Source: JAJFUV01 sp964561215
GTDB lineage: Bacteria > Acidobacteriota > Terriglobia > Bryobacterales > Bryobacteraceae
Length of the DNA stretch: 24,039 nucleotides
Assembly: GCA_964561215.1 (NCBI GenBank)
Contig: CAZLOS010000073.1
Coordinates: forward strand, 1-24,039
Reading direction: 5' to 3'
This document shows, in pieces, positions 16,117-23,756 of this stretch (the stretch's first letter is position 1; each line of letters opens with the position of its first letter). The notes under the pieces were generated by a model. It did not search any database, was not told the DNA's origin, and saw only the letters and a program-made list of their open reading frames with translations. Made by a program: the position numbers and the translations under genes.

Positions 16117-17037
16117 CTAACGCACCCGCAGGAAATGCTGCATCGTTTGGGCCAGGCCCTCCTCCAGGACTAGTTGAGGCTGCCACCCCAGACTCTTTGC
16201 AGCACGGCTGGCGTCGAGGTAGATCTTCGACACCTCCCCAGCTTTTGCCGGTCCATGCTTCGCCGGCCCGCGAAAGTGCGTGAGTTCGGCAAGGATGGAG
16301 AATATCGTGTTGACCGATGTGCCAACGCCACTGCCGATGTTCAGGATCTCACAGTCCCCGCGCTGCAGCGCAAGCACACTTGTCCGCGCCACGTCCGATA
16401 CGTGGACAAAGTCGCGTTCCTGTTCGCCGGTCCCATGAATGACGGGTTCGCCTCCTCCCAGCATCTGCCCAAGAAAGATGGCGACCACCCCCGCCTCGCC
16501 GTGAGGATCCTGTCGCGGTCCGTACACGTTCGGATAGCGGAGGGCTGTGAACGTCACACCGAAATTGAGGTTGTAAAGATGCAGGTAGTGCTCCACATGG
16601 TGCTTGCTTGCGCCGTACGGGTCCAGTGGATTGACGGGATGCGCTTCCGTCACCGGCAGGTACTCCGGCTCACCGTAGACAGCCCCGCCCGTCGATGCGT
16701 AGATCACCTTCCTGACGCCGTATCTCCGGCAGCACTCCAAAACGTTCACGGAACCCAGAACATTCACGTCGGCATACAGCAGAGGTTTCTCCAGCGACTC
16801 GCGAACGTTCGCCCGCGCCGCCTGATGGTTCACCACCTCTGGCCGCTCGGCTTCAAAGACCTCGGCCAATCGAGAAGTGCGGATGTCCACTTCATGCAGC
16901 CGCACGCGCGCGGGAATGTTGTGCCGGAAACCCGAAGACAAGTCGTCGACGACACACACCGCATGGCCAGCGGCCAGGTACGCGTCGACGATGTGCGAGC
17001 CTATGAAACCAGCCCCGCCGGTCACTAATATCTTCAT
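16117..17037 (-). CDS. UDP-glucose 4-epimerase-like SDR (short GalE type)
   Basis: 306-residue nucleotide-sugar epimerase, probably interconverting UDP-glucose/UDP-galactose or the N-acetyl forms. Motifs: TGGAGFIGSH at 6-15, VVDDLSSG at 29-36, NHQAA at 70-74, the catalytic ASTGGAVYG region (S115, T116) and YGASK with Y141 and K145. LRYPNVYGPRQDPHGEAGVVAIF and GEQERDFVHVSDVA match the short bacterial/archaeal GalE group well. ATG at 17037 has only a weak SD (GGTGG). It precedes the SDR at 15026-16048 by 68 bp; the two are homologous but clearly different. Substrate specificity cannot be fixed by eye. Confidence 0.88.
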   Translation of the reverse strand: MKILVTGGAGFIGSHIVDAYLAAGHAVCVVDDLSSGFRHNIPARVRLHEVDIRTSRLAEVFEAERPEVVNHQAARANVRESLEKPLLYADVNVLGSVNVLECCRRYGVRKVIYASTGGAVYGEPEYLPVTEAHPVNPLDPYGASKHHVEHYLHLYNLNFGVTFTALRYPNVYGPRQDPHGEAGVVAIFLGQMLGGGEPVIHGTGEQERDFVHVSDVARTSVLALQRGDCEILNIGSGVGTSVNTIFSILAELTHFRGPAKHGPAKAGEVSKIYLDASRAAKSLGWQPQLVLEEGLAQTMQHFLRVR

Positions 17038-17077
17038 CGTATTGTCACCACCCGCCTAATGAATTCGACACCGCAGA

Positions 17078-17974
17078 TCACCATTCAAGGCCCACTCGAG
17101 GCCACCGGAGGACAACGTGCCAGAAACGCAACCGATACAGAGAACACCCGGCCAAATGCAGGAACTGAACAAGACGAGACCATGCCACAACAACACGTGC
17201 CGATAACAGATTCAGGATGCAGGACGCCAGATAGGCCCTGCATGCCCGGCCACGAAGGACAACTCCCTGTCCGATAGAGTCCCGCATTCTGCAAAACGCT
17301 AACGGCGAATTGAGCGCTTTCTCACGCAACTCACGGTGGTCCCTCGACATGCCATCAAAATTGATACATGACTTCGGGCCTCCAGAACGCCTAACGACCG
17401 CAACCACCTGGTTTGTGGACTGACAATCGCCATGAAGGGCCATTTGACACAGCAGATCCAAGTCAGGCCTTACTGTGAACTCACAGTCCAGCCCTCCGAC
17501 GAGAAGGTATATGTCTCTTCGGATCAACGAACACGCAAAGTGCAGAACCTCGCCACTAATGAACCACGCGAACATATTCCCTTTCGTAGCCGCGGGTATG
17601 ACACATACTCGCCCATCACTGTCATCAACAAGCTCGTAAGCGCCATAGGCACAGCAGCAGTCTGATGTCTCGGCCGCCTCTATGAGAGTAGAGAGCGCGC
17701 CAGGCAGCAGGTAATCGTCGTCGTGCAGGAAATTAACATACTTACCTTGTGCCATAGCCGCGCCGCTGTTCGACGCCTCGATTACGTTGGAATGCAAGTC
17801 AATCACTCTGACTTTGGGGGCGCGAAGCCAGCTCGCGTCGGGCAACGGCGCGTCGCTGTTGTTAAACACCAGAATCTCGTGCTGCGTTGGATCCAAACTC
17901 TGATCGACAGCACTCTTAACTGTTCGTTCCAGAGTCGGCCGATTGACGGTGGGGATAATGGTTGTACATATCAT
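17078..17974 (-). CDS. Family 2 glycosyltransferase
   Basis: 298-residue GT-A glycosyltransferase starting MICTTIIPTVNRPTL. The start at 17974 is chosen because AGGA lies 9 nt upstream and the family fold begins here; a longer frame from 18019 adds 15 unlikely residues. The sugar-nucleotide segment is LVFNNSD, and the metal-binding triplet is in NFLHDDDYLLPGAL. The last about 50 residues are hydrophobic and Arg/Trp-rich (VVVAWSRLVQFLHLAGCSLYR), suggesting membrane attachment. It sits between the deacetylase and the GalE-like gene. The middle region is less conserved than in the other GT2 genes, so the donor is not guessed. Confidence 0.84.
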   Translation of the reverse strand: MICTTIIPTVNRPTLERTVKSAVDQSLDPTQHEILVFNNSDAPLPDASWLRAPKVRVIDLHSNVIEASNSGAAMAQGKYVNFLHDDDYLLPGALSTLIEAAETSDCCCAYGAYELVDDSDGRVCVIPAATKGNMFAWFISGEVLHFACSLIRRDIYLLVGGLDCEFTVRPDLDLLCQMALHGDCQSTNQVVAVVRRSGGPKSCINFDGMSRDHRELREKALNSPLAFCRMRDSIGQGVVLRGRACRAYLASCILNLLSARVVVAWSRLVQFLHLAGCSLYRLRFWHVVLRWPRVGLEW

Positions 17975-18028
17975 GGCTTGTTGTCCTGGTGCTTGCCGGC
18001 ACACTGCGCAGGTAGTCACGCCCAGCCG

Positions 18029-18694
18029 TTAAGCCTTCACATCAAGAACGAGCTTGCGGCAATAGAACGCTTCCGCGTATCCGCTGGGCGCCCGCGATTC
18101 AATTGCGCGCAGGCGCGCGATGGATGAAAACGTTTCGCTGCTGAACCAATGGCGTTCCGCCTGAGTGTCGAAGTGCGCGAGGATGTGAGCAGTCTTGCAC
18201 TTAAAGACTGCTGCGGAAAGGGTAACAAAAATGTTCGGAGCACCCAGGTCGCCGTCGTACTTGGGAATCTCGTACTCCAGAATAAGGTTGTCCCTGAATG
18301 TCTGCCATGTTAGCTCCGAGATTGTCCGGTGATCCTGGTGCAAGTCGTTCCGGTGGTGGGTAAAGATCACGTCGGGACCCGTGCTCTTCAAGGTCTCAAA
18401 GTAAGTCTTGATCTTGTCCGCGGTATTCGGAAAATGGCTGTCACGGAATCGCTTGATGACGATGCGAGACCGCTTCACATTCCTCAGCAGGACCTCGGCG
18501 CTGGTCCGGGCTTCCTTTGCCCGCTCCGGCGATTTGGCGCCAAACACCACCCAGTCGATGCGTATTCCAGGATGACTCCGGACTAGATTCATGATTGTCC
18601 CAGCGCACCCGATCTCGATGTCGTCGCTGTGGGCGCCGAGGCACAAGACCTTCAGCGGCTCGCGTGCCCCATTCTGAATTGGCAGGTTGAGCAT
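18029..18694 (-). CDS. PIG-L/LmbE-family deacetylase
   Basis: 221-residue zinc-dependent N-deacetylase fold. The family motif AHxDDxE appears as AHSDDIE (21-27), giving metal ligands H22 and D25 and the presumed base D24. The third ligand is in the HRNDLHQDHR segment (H122). By analogy with PIG-L, MshB and BshB it would remove an acetyl group from an N-acetylated sugar, for example a GlcNAc-type residue or a sugar nucleotide. The usual proline in AHPDD is serine here. It starts 5 bp after the cytidylyltransferase stop and precedes a GT2 by 54 bp, so it probably tailors a sugar used in this glycan. The family is secure; the substrate is inferred. Confidence 0.88.
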   Translation of the reverse strand: MLNLPIQNGAREPLKVLCLGAHSDDIEIGCAGTIMNLVRSHPGIRIDWVVFGAKSPERAKEARTSAEVLLRNVKRSRIVIKRFRDSHFPNTADKIKTYFETLKSTGPDVIFTHHRNDLHQDHRTISELTWQTFRDNLILEYEIPKYDGDLGAPNIFVTLSAAVFKCKTAHILAHFDTQAERHWFSSETFSSIARLRAIESRAPSGYAEAFYCRKLVLDVKA

Positions 18695-18699
18695 CGTCG

Positions 18700-19614
18700 T
18701 CAGGCGCTCAGAGTTCGGGTTCGAGACTCGCCTACCGCGGCTTTGGTACCCCTATCCGGCCGTATTACCGGATGACTGCTCGCGGCGCTCTTGCGCCACC
18801 CCAATGGCTTGGCCGGCAGATCGCGGTGGTGCTCCTGAGCGCTTTCCCACACCGCCCAAGGCATCTGGCCCGATTCGTAAAGGGCGTCAAACACTCTTTT
18901 TTCTTTGAACGTGTCCATGCAGGACCAGAATCCTCTGTAGCGATGTGCGTAAAGCTGCCGTTCGACAAGTAACCTCTGCAAGGCTCCGTCCACCAGGTCT
19001 TCCCCATCGCGAAGGTAGTTGAATATCTCCCGTCTGAATGCAAAGAAGCCGCCGTTGATCCACACATCCGATTCGGTCGCCGGCCGGATATTCCGCACCG
19101 TCCCCTCTTCATCGATGGTTACGAGATGGAACGTTTGAGACGGGCGTACGGCAACAAAACTGGCCACTTTCCCCGACCGGTAGAAATCCTCCAGATAGCC
19201 CGGGAGCGGCAAGTCGGTCAGGCCGTCGGAATAGTTAGCCAGAAACACGTCGTCGTCACCCAGATACTTCTCCACGTAACGCAGCCGCTGCGCAAGATTG
19301 CTCTGCAAGCCAGTGTCCGCGAACGTAATGGTCCACTTGTCGATGTCTCGATTCCTCAAGGAGACCTTACGGCCCCCGCTCGTGAGGACGAAGTCGTTGG
19401 ACAGACATTCGTCATAGTGCCGGAAGTAGTTTTTGATGCAATCGCCGCGGTACCCGAGACACAAGATGAACTCGGTGATGCCGTAGTGGGCATAGTATTT
19501 CATCAGGTGCCACAGGATCGGGCGATAGCCGATTTCGACCATGGCCTTGGGCAATGTCTGGGAATAGTCCGAGAGCCTCGTTCCAAGCCCCCCGCAAAAG
19601 AGGACGACTTTCAT
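18700..19614 (-). CDS. Glucose-1-phosphate cytidylyltransferase-like nucleotidyltransferase (RfbF type)
   Basis: 304 residues from the ATG at 19614, chosen because GGGAGG lies 7 nt upstream and MKVVLFCGGLGTRL is the family start; the longer frame to 19665 adds 17 unlikely residues. Motifs: nucleotide loop GGLGTRL at 8-14, K23, MVEIGYRPILWHLMKYY at 25-41, metal-binding NYSDG at 127-131, INGGFFAF at 187-194, and GFWSCMDTFKEK at 228-239, with MPWAVWE close to the RfbF C-terminus. These match CTP:glucose-1-phosphate cytidylyltransferase, which makes CDP-glucose. A tail of about 35 basic residues after position 268 is not usual. No CDP-glucose 4,6-dehydratase (RfbG) is nearby, so the product may be another NDP-sugar. 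Confidence 0.85.
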   Translation of the reverse strand: MKVVLFCGGLGTRLSDYSQTLPKAMVEIGYRPILWHLMKYYAHYGITEFILCLGYRGDCIKNYFRHYDECLSNDFVLTSGGRKVSLRNRDIDKWTITFADTGLQSNLAQRLRYVEKYLGDDDVFLANYSDGLTDLPLPGYLEDFYRSGKVASFVAVRPSQTFHLVTIDEEGTVRNIRPATESDVWINGGFFAFRREIFNYLRDGEDLVDGALQRLLVERQLYAHRYRGFWSCMDTFKEKRVFDALYESGQMPWAVWESAQEHHRDLPAKPLGWRKSAASSHPVIRPDRGTKAAVGESRTRTLSA

Positions 19615-19645
19615 AGGGTAACCTCCCTCGGTGGCACTCCACCGG

Positions 19646-20962
19646 CTAATCGAAGACCTCCACACGCGGGATCGGGACGACGAACCGCCCGCTCCATTCG
19701 CGCACGCTCCGCATTTGAGACATGATTTCGTTCTTGAGATTCCATGGGAGGATCAGCAGATAGTCCGGTCGCGTTTCCTGGATTCGCTCCGGCGCAAAGA
19801 CGGGTATGCGGGTCCCCGGAAGGTACTTCCCGTGCTTGTAAGGATTGCGGTCCACCGTGTATTCAAGCAGGTCGGTGCGAACGCCACAGTAGTTCAGCAA
19901 CGTGTTTCCCTTCCCCGGGGCGCCGTAGCCGGCCACCGTCTTGCCGGCGCGCCTGGCCGCAATCAGAAACTCAAGCAACGCCCATTTGGCCTGTTTGACC
20001 TGTTCTGCGAAAGTGAAGTAATGTGCGAGGTTCGTGAATCCCGCGTGCTCTTCCATCTGCCGGATCGCGTGCACGGAGTCGCCCGCAGGCCTTTGGCCGT
20101 CGTGGCAGGCAAAGATCCGGAGCGAACCTCCGTGCGTGCCCAGTTCTTCCACGTCGAAGATCGTGAGCCCATGGGCGGAGAAGATCCGTTCCACCACCAC
20201 AAACGACAGGTAAGAGTAGTGTTCATGGTAGATCGTGTCGAATTGGTTTCCATCCATGAGCCGCATCAGATGTTGGAATTCCATCGTGATGATGCCTTCC
20301 GGCGGCAGAAGAATCCGCATACCTTCCACGAAATCGTTGATGTCGGGAACATGCGCCAGAACGTTGTTGCCCAGCAGCAAATTCGGGCGGCAGCGGGACG
20401 CCAACTCCTTCGCGGTTTCCTTCCCGAAGAACCTGGCCACTGTCGGTATTCCCTTCTTCAGGGCAGCCTCCGCTATGTTGACGGCCGGCTCGATCCCCAG
20501 CACCGGGATACCCTTAGCCACAAAGTGTTGGAGAAGGTAGCCATCGTTGCTCGCCAATTCCACGACTTGGCTTTTGTCATTCAAACCGAAGCGTTCCGTA
20601 ACCGTATCCACATAACGGCGGGCGTGGTCGACCCAACTGGTGGAGTATGAAGAGAAATAGGCGTACTCCGTGTAAATCTCAGCCGCGCGAACATACTCGG
20701 GTAACTGAACCAGCAAGCACTGTTCGCATACGCGTACGTGGAGAGGGTAGAAGGGCTCCATGCAATCCTGCCGCTCTGCGCTGACGTAGCTTTCGCACAG
20801 CGGCGACATGCCAAGATCGATGAAAGTGTGCCGCAGTACGGCACCGCAAAAGCGGCAGCACGGCTGCCGCGCGCCGCCGTCCCCGCCTGCCTGGCGCAAC
20901 ACGCCGGAGGCCTGCGGACCGCTGGCGGCTGTACTATCGCATGTAGTCCCGCTGCAATTCAT
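19646..20962 (-). CDS. Sugar C-methyltransferase (NovU/TylC3/TcaB9 type)
   Basis: 438-residue SAM-dependent methyltransferase with three parts: an N-terminal zinc-binding domain (C36-x2-C39 and C79-x2-C82), a central SAM domain (VELASNDGYLLQ about 134-145, GIEPA, GNNVLAHVPDI), and a C-terminal Rossmann-like domain (AGYGAPGKGNTLLNYCG). The active-site stretch YHEHYSY (245-251) carries the Glu-His pair used by C-3 methyltransferases on 4-keto sugars. It would make a branched-chain C-methyl sugar on a nucleotide carrier. Its ATG overlaps the Ugd stop as ATGA, so the two are translationally coupled. The cytidylyltransferase follows after 31 bp, suggesting a shared sugar pathway. The first about 33 residues are poorly conserved. 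Confidence 0.9.
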   Translation of the reverse strand: MNCSGTTCDSTAASGPQASGVLRQAGGDGGARQPCCRFCGAVLRHTFIDLGMSPLCESYVSAERQDCMEPFYPLHVRVCEQCLLVQLPEYVRAAEIYTEYAYFSSYSTSWVDHARRYVDTVTERFGLNDKSQVVELASNDGYLLQHFVAKGIPVLGIEPAVNIAEAALKKGIPTVARFFGKETAKELASRCRPNLLLGNNVLAHVPDINDFVEGMRILLPPEGIITMEFQHLMRLMDGNQFDTIYHEHYSYLSFVVVERIFSAHGLTIFDVEELGTHGGSLRIFACHDGQRPAGDSVHAIRQMEEHAGFTNLAHYFTFAEQVKQAKWALLEFLIAARRAGKTVAGYGAPGKGNTLLNYCGVRTDLLEYTVDRNPYKHGKYLPGTRIPVFAPERIQETRPDYLLILPWNLKNEIMSQMRSVREWSGRFVVPIPRVEVFD

Positions 20963-22335
20963 CGGAGGCTCGCTTTCTGGCCGGACGGGGCCGGGAGTGT
21001 GCCCAGTCCGATGCCTTCGTAGTGTGCAAGTTTGCGCTTCTCGATCATGCGGCGCCCATCAACGAAAACCGGCTCCCGTTCCAAGTCCGCCAAAAGCGCC
21101 GGAAGTTGTTCGTACTCTTTCCATCGCGTGATCAGCACGACTGCCTCTGCGTGCCGGACAGCGTCCTTCAGCTCATCGCAAACCTGAACATCCCCGCCGA
21201 ACAACCGGCGGCTTTCGCCGCTCGCCACCGGGTCATGGAGGCTCACGCGCGCGCCGCGTGCGAGTAACTCGCGAATAACCGGAATAGCCGGGGACTCCCT
21301 CACGTCGTCCGTATCGGGCTTGAACGCCAGACCAAGAACCGCGACTCGGACGCCAGTCAACGAACGAAAGTGCCTGTCAAGCAGCGAAAGCACCTGTCGG
21401 TGCTGCGACTTGTTCACCTGGAGCACTGATTCCAGCAGCCGCATGGGCTCATTAGCCCTGCGCCCGTATGCGACCAGCGCACCGACGTCCTTCGGAAGGC
21501 AACTCCCGCCGAACCCGCAGCCGGCCTCCAGGAAACTGGTTATAGGTGCTACGAAGTGATGCCCGCCAGGTAGCGCCGCGCTCAGATAGCGGCTAAGGTG
21601 GACACCTCGCATGACATCGACGGCATCGACACCTCCCGTGGCCGAACAAAGATTGCCAATCTCGTTTGCGAAGGAGATCATCGTGGCCAGGAGGGCGTTC
21701 GAAGCGTACTTGATCATCTCCGCCGTCCGGTTGTTAGCCCGCAGCTTCGGCGCTTCGAAGTCGTGGTACAAGTTCTCCAGGAGGTCCAACGTCCTGTCAT
21801 CGTTGCCCCCCAGTACGATTCGGTCCGGATGCAGGAAGTCCTCCACTGCCGTACCTTCCGTCAGGAATTCAGGATTTGCGCCGAGGCCGATGTCTCGCCC
21901 CACCTTCTTGCCGGAAGCCTGCTCCAGCATCGGCCGCACAACACTGTCGGTGGTCCCGGGCACCACGGTGCTCTTGACGATCACCGCATGATAGGAGTTT
22001 TTCTCCCGCAGCGCCTCACCGATCGTTGTGGATGCCGATTCGACAGCCGTCAAGTCGATCTCATCCCCACGGAGCGGAGTACCTACCGCGATGAAAGTGA
22101 CGTCCGTGTCCATGATCGCGCTCTGCCAGTCGGCGGTCGCCGTTAATCGAACGTCCACATTCCTCCTGAGCAATTCGGGTAACCCATCCTCGTGCACCGG
22201 CGATTCGCCGCGGTTCACCCTGGCGACTCTATCGGGGTCGATATCCACGCAAACCACGCGGCACCCCTTCTCCGCCAGGCATGCGCCGGTCACCAGGCCG
22301 ACATACCCCGTTCCGACGATTGAGACTCGCATCAT
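20959..22335 (-). CDS. ugd: UDP-glucose 6-dehydrogenase
   Basis: 458-residue enzyme oxidising UDP-glucose to UDP-glucuronate with two NAD+. N-terminal NAD-binding GTGYVGLVTG is at 8-17; VAVGTP-type loop at 83-87; NPEFLTEGTAVEDF at 154-167; EMIKYASNALLATMISFANEI at 206-226 with K209 and N213; and the catalytic cysteine in GCGFGGSCLPKD (C279). The C-terminal UDP-binding domain has LGLAFKPDTDDVRESPA. The start overlaps the SDR stop (ATGATG, where the second Met at 22332 is also usable), and its own stop overlaps the next start. Its product is the substrate of the UDP-glucuronate decarboxylase-like gene just upstream. Family and function are clear. Confidence 0.95.
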   Translation of the reverse strand: MMRVSIVGTGYVGLVTGACLAEKGCRVVCVDIDPDRVARVNRGESPVHEDGLPELLRRNVDVRLTATADWQSAIMDTDVTFIAVGTPLRGDEIDLTAVESASTTIGEALREKNSYHAVIVKSTVVPGTTDSVVRPMLEQASGKKVGRDIGLGANPEFLTEGTAVEDFLHPDRIVLGGNDDRTLDLLENLYHDFEAPKLRANNRTAEMIKYASNALLATMISFANEIGNLCSATGGVDAVDVMRGVHLSRYLSAALPGGHHFVAPITSFLEAGCGFGGSCLPKDVGALVAYGRRANEPMRLLESVLQVNKSQHRQVLSLLDRHFRSLTGVRVAVLGLAFKPDTDDVRESPAIPVIRELLARGARVSLHDPVASGESRRLFGGDVQVCDELKDAVRHAEAVVLITRWKEYEQLPALLADLEREPVFVDGRRMIEKRKLAHYEGIGLGTLPAPSGQKASLR

Positions 22336-23483
22336 GCTTCCTCGGCATCGAGGTTCCCGGAGTACCAGATCATTGTGCGCCGCAGTCCATCCTCAAGAGT
22401 GATGCGCGGATCGTATCCCAACTCCGTCCGCGCCTTCTCGATCACCGGACACCGGCGGTTGGGGTTGTCTGCGAGGTAGTCTTGCGTCGGGACATCCTTC
22501 CGCACGACCGTTCCGTGATAACCAAACAGGTCCGCGGCTTGGCTGGCAATCATCCGGGCGAGTTCGAACATCGAAACCTCGGGACCGTCCGTCCCAATGT
22601 TGTAGGCCTCGCCGCCGCGTCCTTTCACCAGAAGCTTCAAGTACCCCACCACGGCGTCGGCCACGTAACAGAAGGTTCGGGTCGGCAGGCCATCTGAAAA
22701 CAGGACAATGTCACGACCCGCAAAAACGTCGCGCGCGAAATCGGGAATCACGCGTCGATCCGTGATCTTGAGGCCCGGTCCATAGTTATTGAAGGGACGC
22801 GCGATCCGTACCGGCAGATCGAACTGCTGCGCAAAGGTAACGCAGAGAGTCTCCCCGAATCTTTTCGATTCGTCGTAACAGGCGCGGGGACCCGTGCAGG
22901 AGACGTAGCCCCGGTATGTCTCCGGAGTCGGAATCCATCCCGGCGCCGGATCGCCGTAAACTTCGCTGCTGGAAAAAAAGAGAAATCCTTCCACATCGTG
23001 CCCGGAGCCTTTTTGGAGCCTGCAATAATCCAGCAACCGGCGCAATCCGCCGACGTTCGCATCCATGGTTTCAATGGGATGGGCGCGATAGTAAATTGGA
23101 GAGGCGATGCCGGCCGCGTGGATGATGAAATGAAACGGCTCCGGATTCGGCGGCAGCGGCTCCATGATGTTGTGCTTCACCGTGTGGATCTCACCGGAGT
23201 CCGCGAGCGACAGAAACCAGGCCGGAGCCCCGCGCATGAAATTCTCATACACCGTGACGCGGATCAGTTGATCGTTCTTGACGCGCCGGTTCCAATGCAC
23301 AATCGCCTGCGTGAAGTAGTACCCCAGAAAGCCCGCCCCGCCCGTAATCAGCACGTGCTTTCCAGCCATTCGCGACAACTCCGCGCTTGAACGCGAACAG
23401 ATATACTCCAGATCGCGCGCCACGATATCCTGTGCCGTTTCCAAAACTGTACTCATCGAGCCTCCGTTAAGATCGGATTTCAT
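22332..23483 (-). CDS. NAD-dependent SDR, probable UDP-glucuronate decarboxylase (Uxs-like)
   Basis: 383-residue extended SDR. NAD-binding TGGAGFLG is at 47-54, SSSEVYGDP at 171-179, and the catalytic GPRACYDESK with Y203 and K207. The GPRACYDE signature and HAAGIASPIYYRAHPIETM (about 122-140) resemble UDP-xylose synthase, which decarboxylates UDP-glucuronate to UDP-xylose. Direct coupling to ugd (4-bp overlap) supports that. About 40 extra residues precede the Rossmann fold. Two in-frame ATGs both have good SDs: 23483 (AGGAG, 5 nt) and 23456 (GGAGG, 4 nt). A dehydratase/epimerase role cannot be excluded. SDR is certain; the decarboxylase is probable. Confidence 0.8.
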   Translation of the reverse strand: MKSDLNGGSMSTVLETAQDIVARDLEYICSRSSAELSRMAGKHVLITGGAGFLGYYFTQAIVHWNRRVKNDQLIRVTVYENFMRGAPAWFLSLADSGEIHTVKHNIMEPLPPNPEPFHFIIHAAGIASPIYYRAHPIETMDANVGGLRRLLDYCRLQKGSGHDVEGFLFFSSSEVYGDPAPGWIPTPETYRGYVSCTGPRACYDESKRFGETLCVTFAQQFDLPVRIARPFNNYGPGLKITDRRVIPDFARDVFAGRDIVLFSDGLPTRTFCYVADAVVGYLKLLVKGRGGEAYNIGTDGPEVSMFELARMIASQAADLFGYHGTVVRKDVPTQDYLADNPNRRCPVIEKARTELGYDPRITLEDGLRRTMIWYSGNLDAEEA

Positions 23484-23528
23484 TGGGTCTCCTACCGATG
23501 TATGCGTCGTCGCGGGCTCACGGAATGA

Positions 23529-23756
23529 CTACAGAGCGGCGTCCGACTCCGGCAAGTAGATACGGCTGTCTTTGGCGCCGTTCGACTCCCGGATGGCCTG
23601 CGTACGATAAGTCGAAGCGCCATCGGACACTATGAGCTGGTGTCCCAGGTAAGTTTGCGGGAGGCTTGAGTCCAGAGCCCCGGCTGGATACCTGTCACCG
23701 TTGAAAACCGGGAGCCCGATGCTTACCCGAACGCTATCTTGCCGCCGCTTCCGCAA
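23529..23756 (-). pseudogene. Remnant of a family 2 glycosyltransferase (N-terminal fragment)
   Basis: A 75-codon frame that reads like the first part of a GT2 enzyme: VSIGLPVFNG is followed by LDSSLPQTY and LIVSDGAST, the order of a normal GT-A N-terminus. It then meets a stop at 23529 with only 45 bp before the next gene, so the rest of the about 250-residue domain, including the DxD segment, is missing. The Asp usually found in NASTDRT is Tyr (GASTYRT), another sign of decay. The only possible start at the 5' end is TTG (23756), overlapping the upstream gene by 23 bp. It most likely arose by deletion of a transferase that once belonged to the locus. Confidence 0.7.

Noticed and set aside
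15254..16120. 288-codon plus-strand frame, and 16174-17028 (284 codons)
   Set aside because: Antisense to the two SDR genes; high G+C makes long spurious frames common and the products resemble no known protein.
19631..20650. 339-codon plus-strand frame
   Set aside because: Antisense shadow of the C-methyltransferase, whose zinc cysteines, SAM site and YHEHYSY active site are all intact on the minus strand.
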